Source: Pleurodeles waltl (taxonomy: Eukaryota; Chordata; Amphibia; Caudata; Salamandridae). From it: DNA of 64,000 nucleotides. Location: positions 1,350,242,323 through 1,350,306,322 of the forward strand of contig NC_090444.1 in assembly GCF_031143425.1 (NCBI RefSeq). Direction: 5' to 3'. The notes under the pieces were generated by a model. The model made no database searches and was not told the origin of the DNA. It saw only the letters and a list, made by a program, of their open reading frames with translations. Shown here in pieces: positions 55,084 to 64,000 of the stretch; the stretch's first letter is position 1, and each line of letters begins with the position of its first letter. The translations under genes were made by a program, and so were the position numbers.

Positions 55084-55718
55084 GGACATTTCCCAACAAC
55101 TGCTCTTTCCTTATAAACCCCTGCATATCAGTCAGTCAGTGACTATAACACATCAACTGGTTAAACAACTCAACAAAACTTCCCTCTCCTCACCCAGGAC
55201 AAGAAAAAGCAACCAAAAAAACGCATGCTTTTCCATGCCACTTGATGTGCCAGAACTTCCACAATCGTTGCCCTTAACTGACCCGCACCTTTTTTCTCTT
55301 AAGCAACCTCCTAATATATTCCCCTACCCCAACCATCAGAGTAAAAATATCCATAATCTGAATTCTGTGTAACACTTGTGCCTGAGCTCTAATACTATTT
55401 TCATTGCTATTGAAGTATGTGTCCCCTACTTGGTTCCTAATAATCAAACATCTTAGTTGTCAATCCCACGGTTAGTACCTGTGATAGTGGCATATGTTAC
55501 ATCTCCTCCCTCCCAGTACAGTGGCACACCTCCCCAGCAATACAGGGCAATCGCCTCATTGCTATGAGGAGTAGGCATATATTGTAGCATGTTAGCCTCC
55601 TGCTCTGCCGGTATTCCTGGAGGAGGCAAGCACCTCCAATGGATCCCCAGTCCCAGCCCAAAGGTCCCCATAGTCTCATCAAGGTGTGAAAGTGGTAATA
55701 TAAGGGACCCTCCGGGCC

Positions 55719-56827
55719 TCAGCTCCAGGACTCAGAGCCCCCCAATGAAAATGACTCCTCCCCGGTATTGGAGTTCGTGTCTCCATGTGTCTCTTCCCTC
55801 GTGTGTAGACAAACTGACTGTTCTGCCATAGTTCCATCTTCATGTATGATCACTCGGCATGAGCTTCCCAGTTCTGTGCATGCATTCTTGGCTGTGCGGC
55901 TCCATCGTGATCCTTTCAGTTTTCTGTTGGTGTGGAAAGCTTCAACAGCCGCAAGAGGGTGTCTCTGGGAGACCCCAGTCATATTCAGCTAGGACCAAAT
56001 GTCCTCACGGTTTTCAAAGAAATGCATCTTTTCTGCATCAATAACTTTAGGTTTGGCGGGGTATAATAGCATGTATCGAAGCCCCATGGATCATAGTCAC
56101 CTTTTCACCTCTGTAAACTTTTGCAACACTCTTGTACCCTGCATGTGTAATCTGGGTATATTACAATAGTATATCTCTCGAACTGCGTCGTCGTCATTTT
56201 TCTGGCCATCCTCAGTATCTCATCTCTATCCCTGTAGTTCATCAGATGTACTATTATAGCTCTAAGGGGGGCTCCCAGAGGGGGCATGGATGTCAATGCC
56301 CTGTGTGCACACTCAATGACAAAATGTTAGGATAGTCCTTTCAGCTTCAGTCCTTAAGTCACCCATTGCTCCAGGAATCATTCATGGTCTGACCTTCCAC
56401 ACATTCTAGGAACCCCAATAAACGTATGTTATTTCATCTTGAACAGTCCTCCACGTCTTCTGCTCAATCTTAAAGCATAGTCATCGTCGCATTCAAACTC
56501 TATACCTGTTGTTGAAGCTGCCTCATTTCACCCTGTAGGGTTGTCATGTTGGTTTCCGCAGCACCCACTTTATCAGCTATTTTGCATACGTCCACCCGGA
56601 GGAGATTTACTTCTGTGGACACTCCAGCAATCTATCCATCCAGCACCATCCTGGCCCCTCTGTATGGCCTCCATCAGTGCGGTTCTTGATGGTTCTGTCG
56701 TCCTCTCCGGCGAGCGGTCAGGCGTACCACTGCCCTGTCTGGTGATCCTGTGGGTGGCTTGACGGGGCGTTGCATATTGTGTAATGGTATTACTCGCCGT
56801 CTGCTTTTGGGGTCTATTCTTACCCAT
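55719..56827 (-). pseudogene. L1-B ORF1, broken
   Basis: Starts MGKNRPQKQ at 56827. A coiled-coil-like part follows ('GAAETNMTTLQGEMRQLQQQ', about 56495-56570, in pieces), then an RRM-like part with 'NNIRLLGFLE'-type sequence (about 56370-56430). The C-terminal domain includes 'YRDRDEILRMARK' (about 56200-56240). A polar tail ends at about 55719. It matches the layout of L1-A ORF1, with frameshifts and stops. Confidence 0.78.
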
Positions 56828-58494
56828 CATGACCAGTCCGTATTGTCTCTCCCTCTGACAACACAGGGTGCGGATTACCCTGATCGGTAGTAGGAAGGGT
56901 GTTTGGATCATGGCTCTCCAAAGAGGGATAGGTGAGCTTAAATCACAGGCTGGATGGATATTCTCAGTTTTTGGCCAACGTTGTACCATTCATAGGGTGT
57001 GCCCACATCAACTTTACATGTAGTCTTAGAGCCAGTAGCATCCCTCTGCACTCAAAGATCTAAACATTGCTTCTCAGTCGCTAGGAGTAGCACTTTTTAC
57101 CCAATATCAGTGAATGACACTATCTCTGGACACCACATGTGCCAGCAAGGCAAAAATTATGGCTCTCAGATTCACAGACTTATCTTTACTGTCGGTCCTC
57201 CATAATGTATTCCTCAATGCATGTAGATTGCCACGTGGTCCCCCTATTTTGTTCCGATTGGTATCAGCACAGTAATATTAGCAACTTCACCTCTCCCCCT
57301 ATATTGTTCCGATTGGTATCAGCACAACAATATTAGCGACTTCACCTCTTATATAGGGGCCCTTGCCCCACACAGGTCCTGTGAAGTAGGCGTCCTATCG
57401 CTAGTTCGCCAGCCTCTTTCACAGCCGTTAGTTTATGTGGTCCTCATCAACCCCGCACATCCAGGCGTTTCAGTGGGAATACAAGATGTGTGCCACAAAG
57501 GTGCCACCAAGGGCCCGATCCGGTGAGACCCCACCAGGTCTTTCCTGTACCATCCGTCAATATAAAGTTAGTGAGGGACTGTCAACTCCTCATGCGCCAT
57601 GTTCTCAGGGGCAGTTAATTGTCAAAAGCGCCCGTTTACCTTAAAGACCACAGCTGCCAGCACAGACGCCGAGTCACCGGCAATGAAGGCCAGGTGGTCG
57701 CAGGTCGCTGCTCGGAATATGGTAGTGTCTCTTATGCTGGCCGGCACTCCTCCAGCCTCCAAGTGAGTGCCCCTGCAAGTTCCCAGCAGCACAGTATTCT
57801 GTTTCACACAGCACAAGATCGTTACCTGGGCTGGGGGCCTTTGCACATCCACGCTGAGTGCTGCGCTGCTCTCTGCTGGGCATATAGGGTCGGCCAAGAA
57901 AGCGCTGCTGCAGCTCTCAACATTTGCAAATGAGCTACCTGCCTTGATCAACATGCCTTAGCAGAGCGAGATTTCGGTGTGTTGTTTTCTGTTTCCAGCG
58001 TTAGTCGTGGTATCTCCTTCAGGGAGCATCTGCGTAGGTTTCAGCAGGCCCCGATCGACTGTTTCCGTGAGCTGCTCACTTTCACAATTGCTTGTGCGCA
58101 CCGATCATAAAAAACGCTTTCCCGAGGCAGATAGTGTCTGCTAAAGCAGCTCCGCTGTAGGGCTCACTGCTCTTGGATGTCCTGCCCATCTCAGTCAGCT
58201 CGCCACATTGCATCACTTCTCGGTCCAGCTCTGTTTGACGTTGTCTTCTGCCCATGGCTGCAGTCATGGCCTGCCCTCCATGCAGCATTCATGCAGGCTG
58301 CAGAAAGCCCCGGCAGTCGCCCTCTGCTAGGTGTTTATTTCCTCCGTTTCTTGGGCGCACCAGGTCCCTGATCTCATTTAGGGAGTAGGCTTTGTGTCTT
58401 TAGGGCGTTCACTTTGCCAATATTGCCAAGATTATACAGGGTTTAATGGTCATAGATCAGAGTTCTTTAGAAATGCGTCCTGTTGGCCATTTTG
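56828..58494 (-). promoter_or_regulatory. 5' UTR region of L1-B
   Basis: A moderately GC-rich leader upstream of ORF1 on the minus strand, without conserved frames. It contains a 55-bp tandem pair (57240-57349). L1 promoters often consist of such monomers; role inferred. Confidence 0.5.
57240..57349 (+). repeat. 55-bp tandem duplication in the L1-B leader
   Basis: TTGTTCCGATTGGTATCAGC occurs in both units, which start near 57240 and 57295 and differ at about five positions. Confidence 0.85.
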
Positions 58495-58505
58495 TTTGAG
58501 AAATA
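58495..58505 (+). repeat. Candidate target-site duplication of L1-B (5' side)
   Basis: TTTGAGAAATA, as at 50581-50591. Confidence 0.65.
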
Positions 58506-58789
58506 ACGTGTAGTGTAGATATGTTTGAACCCTTGAGATTCGTCCTAGGATGAGAGCATATTTTTCATTCCATGTACACTCATAGGCATGTTAGAGAGTC
58601 ACACACCCTTTCCTATGAAACAGCAGCATCATTTATTGTGGTGGTTGAAATGCCACGATAAAATGTGTAAATGCCAGTCCTATGTCAGGTGTCCAGGTTT
58701 ATCTTTCTATTCGGTTCTGTTCAGGTTTTTTTATATAGTGGGTAGCTACCCGATTGGGCCTCCCAGGTCTGATGACAACTCACCTGATG

Positions 58790-59300
58790 GTTTGCTAGAT
58801 ATACTTAAAGTTATAATATAGTCAGTGAGTTAAAGTTAAAAAAGATGTGTCTTTAGTTTTGTGAAGCTAGATTAAGATTGGTCCATTCTAAGGACAACAG
58901 GAAGGTATTTCCATAGTTTGATGACAAGATAGGTGAAGGAACGCCCACATCATCTCACCTTGTTGACCTTAGGCACTGTCAACAGCCTTAGATTTCCAGA
59001 TCGTGAAGACCTCCCGGGAATGTAAGGGTTGAGAAGTTGCTGAATGAGAAACGGGCATTTCCTGTGTTTTGCCCAATCAGCTATGCACAGTTTGTTGAAT
59101 TTAATTATTTTCTGCACCGAAAGCCAGTGCAGGGTTGCCAAAGCTGGAGCGGCAGATTGATGATTGGGAGTTTTTTAGAGTCCATGCTGCAGCATTTTGG
59201 ACGACTTGCTGTCTCTTTATAACATATTTGGGACTTCCCAAATAGAGGGAGTTGCCAAAATGGAGTCGAGAGTTAATCAGTTCCTATATGACCACTCTCC
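58790..59300 (-). pseudogene. L2/CR1-like LINE ORF2 C-terminal fragment
   Basis: The minus strand reads, over two frames, 'VIKRQQVVQNAAAW' (about 59175-59215), 'LHWLSVQKIIKFNKLCI' (about 59085-59135), 'LLNPYIPGRSSRSGNLRLL' (about 58985-59040), and 'SFTYLVIKLWKYLPVVL' then 'KTHLF' (about 58838-58940). This is the conserved order of the end of CR1/L2-type reverse transcriptase proteins. A frameshift lies near 59135. It is a different lineage from the fragment at 41855, since the wording differs. Confidence 0.8.
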
Positions 59301-59499
59301 TTGAAGATGGTGGTAGCCATTGTATAACTTTCCTTAAGGTTTTCAGTAAGTCGAAACATGCCCCTGTGAGTTTCTTGGCCTGCCTATCTTTTACACCATC
59401 TACAACACAGCATTGATTGCACTTTACTCTCATCTAGCAAATACAGATGTTAGATTTCGATTCTCTTCATAGAGGTGACTATGAAAGTCAGATTATGAT

Positions 59500-60700
59500 G
59501 GAACAACGCATGCGCCAACCACGCAGGCCTGAAAAACGCGGTCAGAACAACGACCGCGTTGTTTCCACGCATGCCTTTACAGCTATTTTTCGTTGTAAAG
59601 GCATGCCTAGTAAAGACATGTGTGGAATGGCATGCGTGTTTTTCACATGCCATTTCCTAACCGCCCTATAAACACAACTACCCTGACCCCCCCACCCGCC
59701 CTAAAACATAACTAAGCCGACCCCCCACCCACAAAATAAAACTACACCGACCACCCCCACCGGCCCCAAAAATAAAACTACCTGACCCGCCCCTGAAAAC
59801 TACCCCAGTACCCTCACCCTGAGCCCTAAAACCTACCCCAACCCCCCACCTGCCCTAAAAACCGACCCCCACCCCCCAAAAAAAAAAAACACCCCTAAAA
59901 ACAAAATTACCCTGACGCCCGCCCCTTAAAAACCCAACCCCCCCACCCGCCATAAATACAAAATTACCCCACCCCACCACCCCTGCCCCTAAAAACCATA
60001 GTACCCCGACCCCACCGCACTCTAAAAACCATAGTACCCCAACCCCCAACCCACCCTGAAAATAAAACTACCTCACCCCCACCCCGCGCCTTAAAAAAAA
60101 AATAACCCAACCACCCCACCCCTAAAAACTACCCCCGGTACTTTCCAAGCCGCACTTATCTGACCGCATCCAACCCGACACTCCACCCTGCCCCTAAAAA
60201 CAAAATTACCTAGACCCCCACCCCCACAAACCTGACCCCCCATCCACCCTAAACACAAAATTACCCCAAACCCCTACCTCTGCCCCTAAAAACAAAATTA
60301 TACCGAGCCCCCCTACTCCGCTCCTAAAAAAAACACCCCCCACCCGCCCTAAATACAAAATTAGCCGACCCCCCTGACCTCACCGCCCAAAAAAATTACC
60401 CAACCCCCACTCCACCCCTTATAACCTGACCCCCCCACCTGCCCTAAATACAAAATTACCCTTGACCCCTCCCACCCGCCCCTAAAAACCTGCCCCGCAG
60501 CCCCACTTACCTGACCGCGTCCTCTCCTGATGCTGACTCCCTTTTTGTCTGCCTTATCCATTCTTCTGCGTGGTTCAGCACATGCATGGTTAAGGCAGTG
60601 AAAAAGTGAGCCGTTGTTCCCGTAAGCGTGGTGACGGTATCGCGGTAAATGCATCTTGTTGCATTTGCTGCATTGCACGTGATGTTTCCCTTAAAGTCTA
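59500..60700. repeat. C-rich degenerate minisatellite with palindromic border
   Basis: From about 59680 to 60500, units of 30-45 bases such as CCCCACCCGCCCTAAAAAC and AAAATTACCCCGACC repeat with much variation. The complementary strand is G-rich with many GGGG runs. The left border carries two hairpins: AACGCGGTC (59535-59543) with GACCGCGTT (59552-59560), and GCATGCCTTTACA (59569-59581) with TGTAAAGGCATGC (59594-59606). GC-rich unique sequence ends the block near 60690. Confidence 0.75.
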
Positions 60701-61406
60701 CATCAAAAATAAGTCTAAGACTTTCAACTGTGTAAAGTATTTAGAAAAAGATAACGTTTAAAAATTAAAACATGTAGTGGGTGTGCAGCAGAACTGGAAC
60801 ACAGCCAGACACACCCTCCGATGTATAGAGGTTTTGCTTTGTCAACAAAAAATATCCTTCAAATGTCCTCAAATTCTCCTAAAAAAGTACCCAAATCTGA
60901 TTTTTCTCCATGTGGTAGTAATTGTAATTAGTATCTTGAATTCTGGATATCAGATGATTTCGAAAATCCTGTTCTCTTGGCACACATAGAATTAGATGAG
61001 ATACTCTGTTTCTGTCAACTGTATTTTCAATAAGAATCCCCAATTAGGAAGCCAGCAGTGGACTCGTGTGAGGTTTATAAATATGTATGCTTATTTTATT
61101 TATGCAAAAGTCAAAATGTACAATTTCTGCTGTTATTCTTACATTCTTAACTGTTTTATTGTAATTTTTGTTTGTTTGAATGATGCCAGAACATACAGGT
61201 TTTTTTTGAGGTAGACACAGAAAAACAGGTACATTGGAATCCCATCCTTGAAATTTGGAAATAGACCAGGTGTTAGCTATGTCTGAAATAAATATTCAAG
61301 ATCTATTTGCCCTCTACAAATTTAAATTCAGAACATGCTTAGTTAGCTTAAATCAAAACACAGTATTTCGCCAATGGTAAACATATAAACAGTGGCAACA
61401 GGTAAA
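60701..61406. other. Unassigned AT-rich sequence
   Basis: No gene or repeat border seen. Confidence 0.5.
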
Positions 61407-61492
61407 CACTCACACTCACTCTCTCTCACTCACTCACACACACACTCACTCACTCACTCACACTCACACTCACATTCACACTCACACACACA
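61407..61492 (+). repeat. (CACT)n/(CA)n microsatellite
   Basis: Mixed CACT, CACA and CTCT units over about 85 bases. Confidence 0.9.
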
Positions 61493-61639
61493 CCTATAAT
61501 TATGAGGTCCGGCCGTTGACCATAATGAAGTGTGTATTTACTATCTAACTCCAAGTGCGCTTTGATAGCAGGGAATGTTATATAGCGGACCAAGGCAAAT
61601 ATAACTAAACTTTTAGTTTTTTGTTACACTCGCTCAAAA

Positions 61640-62340
61640 CTACTTAAACACACTATGGGGACCGGTCCTCGTAACGCCCCGGTCCACACAAGGATAGTGT
61701 TTGTCTTGAACTTTCAGTGTTTACCAACGCTATGAGTACCGACCCGGTCCCGACCCGGTCCTCACAGCGTGGGCTTTTCACACAGCAAACCTTCATTTTA
61801 AACAAACACACACTTACCTTCGGCTCTGCCTCAGAGGTCCCAGGAGGGCTGGGATTGCGGTCTTCCTTCATTGGCTAACCTACGGTTAGCCAAAGAGGAA
61901 AGGCAGAAGTCCCAACTTCGTCACAGAGTGGGATGGGGTCAGTGAGACTTCTGACCCCACCCCACTCTGTGACAAGGTGTTACTGATTGACACTTGCCCT
62001 TGGTGCTTCAATGCTTAACTCTGAGGTGCCCAGATAGGAGTCAATAGGTGAAGCTTCCCCTCGTCACTGAGGGGGAGGACCTCGAGGCACCTTTGCTGAG
62101 CTGAGAAGGTCACAACCATAGGAGATGTGACCTCTTCAGCTCAGCAAAGTTCAGCTCAGGCAGCCAGGAGCCTGCGCAAATCCTGCACATCTAGCGCCTG
62201 GCTGCCTGATCTGAAAATGAAGAGTGCCTGTCAGGCTGAACTTTGCTCAGCCTGAGAGACACTCTTCTTGAGGGACAAAAGGTGGTAGAGGGGTGGCCCC
62301 TCAGCCTCAATGGACGGGCCGTGGCTGAGTGCATAAGCAG
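61640..62340. repeat. Unassigned repeat with five consecutive hairpins
   Basis: Five inverted repeats follow one another. 61871-61880 pairs with 61884-61893 (10 of 10). 61920-61942 pairs with 61951-61973 (22 of 23). 62091-62114 pairs with 62126-62149 (22 of 24). 62156-62168 pairs with 62197-62209 (13 of 13). 62220-62239 pairs with 62247-62266 (18 of 20). The left part (61650-61770) has repeated GACCCGGTCC words. No coding frame. Ends of the repeat unit are guesses. Confidence 0.75.
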
Positions 62341-63418
62341 ATTTTAACAAGTAAACTATTGCATTTATTAAAATACATGTATACAATAATCATCTGAACA
62401 CTACTTTTTAAATGAATGGTCTTGTTACAAACGATCCTTGAATTAATTGAGGAAAATGAATGTGTCTTCCTGAATTCAGTGCTGTGTTGTATCTGGTACT
62501 GCGCAGCTTGAAATATAATCCATCAAAGTACAGAAACCAGAATTTTTAAAGATATAAGCACTCTGTTGGGAGTTACTAAGACAATAATGTATACTTTTTA
62601 TTCTGATGACTCAGCAAAGTAATATAATGAGGAGCAAATGCTCAGAAACCTTGGAAAAAAACAATCCTTTTAAAATAGACACCTAACAAAGTCAACGTTT
62701 GCCACTTATGCTGTAGGTGCGTCAACACAGCTAAAAAGAGATGATTTCCCCCAGGAGTCCGTTTCTATTCCACATGTTTGCACTAGCTAAGCATAATTGC
62801 TTTCATAAACAAGCATTGGTAATGCCAGTAGGTCTGACGTTAATGTGCTGCACCATGTACGCTCACAGACACACACCTCATTGTACACTCACTTGAGCAG
62901 AGTCTTTTACCTCTGTTGTTCTGAAATATGAGTGACAATCAAGAAAGAGTGTCTGTATGCCATGGTGCAATGGATCTTGGGCACAACCAAGAGAGTATGA
63001 GAAGAAGAGTGAAGTGTCTGAGAAGATACATAGGGCTGCAGTCAAAAGCTGGGGAATGCAGGATTAGTGCCAGCAGATGTCTTGTGCACCATTCAGTGTC
63101 TTAAACAAGATCCATTTATTCACTGGTAACCTGTGATGGAATTCGGAAAGGGGTTTTACAGAGGGACATTGAGGTAAATTAGTTAACAGATGTGGCAGCT
63201 GCATTTTGATCAATCTCAAAGCCGACAAATAAAACATTAGGTGAGTTAGCTGTTTAGTTTACCAGGCTTTTCCCTTCAAGTCAGAGAGAAGGAAGAATTT
63301 TCCTTATGCTCTTCAAATGGGAGTAACATACTAGGGATCTTGTTGACAGGAAGGCAAAAGTTAAGGCCACCGTTGATAGTAACAACAACATATTTGGTCA
63401 TAGTAGCATGGGTTACTG
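62341..63418. other. Unassigned AT-rich sequence
   Basis: No gene or repeat border recognised. Confidence 0.5.
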
Positions 63419-63805
63419 ACAGGGGTGGTTCCTCCGCTATGGTGTTAGCCCCCTTCCCCCTCCAGTAGCAGTTGCTGCAGATCTTTAAAAGGGGCAGGGG
63501 CACAGGCTGTGACGAGCATGGAGGGGTAGTGCACAGCACTCCCCCTCAGTGCACATGTATGTTTGACTGCCAAATGCGCACTGGGCTCTCTCCAACCCAG
63601 CAAAGCAGGTACTGCGTTGCTGGGTTGAAGACAGCAGGCAAAGACTTTCAGTCTCTGTCTGGGCGCTCCGTCCAATCCCTGGGAGCCTGTGCCAGCAGTG
63701 GATGAGAAAAGAGGAGTGGCACGGATCGGAGCGGCGCGTAAGGCAAGTTTAATAAATAAAAAAAAAAAACACGCTGCCACCTCCCTACTGATGGGCCACG
63801 GGCAA
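63419..63805. mobile_element. Possible hAT-like repeat
   Basis: The left CAGGGGTGGTTCCTCC resembles CAGGGG-type hAT ends. The right end near CTACTGATGGGCCACGGG is a poor partner, and no 8-bp duplication is visible. A 12-A run at about 63760 precedes the right end. Noncoding. Confidence 0.4.
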
Positions 63806-64000
63806 GTGACTACCAAATGGACTCATGCAACTTTGAAAGGTTAGTGGTCATAAGACATGCAACTGAAGCTAAACATTCCAGAGGTTTATGTAGAATGCCC
63901 TTTTTAGTACACTTTGTTTCATCAGTAAGTGAATAATAGTAAAACCAAAAGAACAAATTAAGCAAAAAAATGGGTTAAGTAAACATTGAACAACTCTATG
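63806..64000. other. Unassigned sequence
   Basis: Short AT-rich end of the window with nothing recognised. Confidence 0.5.

Larger units (their letters stand above)
50592..58494 (-). mobile_element. L1-type LINE (L1-B), near full length, decayed
   Basis: On the minus strand: 5' UTR (about 56828-58494), ORF1 (about 55719-56827), a 0.63-kb spacer, ORF2 (about 50860-55083), then a 3' UTR ending in an A-rich tail (AATAAAATAAAAAG type, about 50600-50640). Domain order and ORF1 start (MGK) match L1-A, so both belong to related lineages, but decay is heavy. A 484-bp repeat is nested in the reverse transcriptase. Ends rest on the 11-bp candidate duplication, so the 5' limit is less certain than the coding part. 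Confidence 0.78.

Noticed and set aside
63419..63805. Confident hAT call
   Set aside because: The right end does not pair with the left and no 8-bp duplication is seen, so it is kept only as a possibility.

Overview
The window reads as salamander (newt-like) genomic DNA. This is an inference from the repeat content: L1-type LINEs, a DIRS tyrosine-recombinase element, a PIF/Harbinger foldback MITE, several hAT MITEs, DD37E Tc1 elements, a piggyBac remnant, and a long retrovirus sitting in AT-rich sequence with no host exon that I could recognise. I recognise some of the repeats as resembling Pleurodeles sequence, but could not run a search. No prokaryotic feature, CRISPR array, rRNA or functional tRNA is visible.

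Layout. 1-2401 is unassigned. 2417-11034 is L1-A, a full-length but decayed L1 on + with a 15-bp target-site duplication (TSD). Its ORF1/ORF2 junction is split by a 2.16-kb LTR-like repeat. A DIRS right end (about 11190-12160), a hAT MITE (12324-12487) and a Harbinger MITE (12958-13113) follow. 13259-29619 is a complete endogenous retrovirus (ERV) with a 4-bp TSD (TTTG), 1.56-kb LTRs about 0.6 % diverged, one continuous gag-pro-pol frame and an open env. It carries two later insertions: an intact DD37E Tc1 transposon in the 5' LTR and a 1082-bp solo LTR in the RNase H domain. 31172-33175 holds a hAT MITE and a second, dead Tc1 copy. 34-38 kb holds two more hAT elements, one with a nested LINE tail, and a tRNA-derived SINE. 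41.9-42.2 kb is the 3' end of an L2/CR1-like LINE. 45167-48455 is the 3' part of a piggyBac element with tandem and inverted 370-bp blocks. 50592-58494 is L1-B, on the minus strand, with a nested 484-bp hairpin-rich insert. 58.8-59.3 kb is another L2/CR1-like fragment. 59.5-60.7 kb is a C-rich degenerate minisatellite. 61.6-62.3 kb is an unassigned repeat made of five consecutive hairpins. A possible hAT relic lies at 63.4-63.8 kb.

The genes are those of mobile elements and their story is one of nesting. Where an element interrupts a coding frame (solo LTR in pol, 484-bp insert in L1-B) or has a sister copy (Tc1 in the LTR), the empty site can be read exactly, so order of arrival can be set. 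Only two genes look potentially functional: the Tc1 transposase at 15132-16148 and the retroviral env at 26374-28005. The least explained structures are the hairpin cascade at 61.87-62.27 kb, the retrovirus with an undivided gag-pro-pol frame plus an acidic repeat tail on pol, and the two alternative 3' ends of the Tc1 copies.
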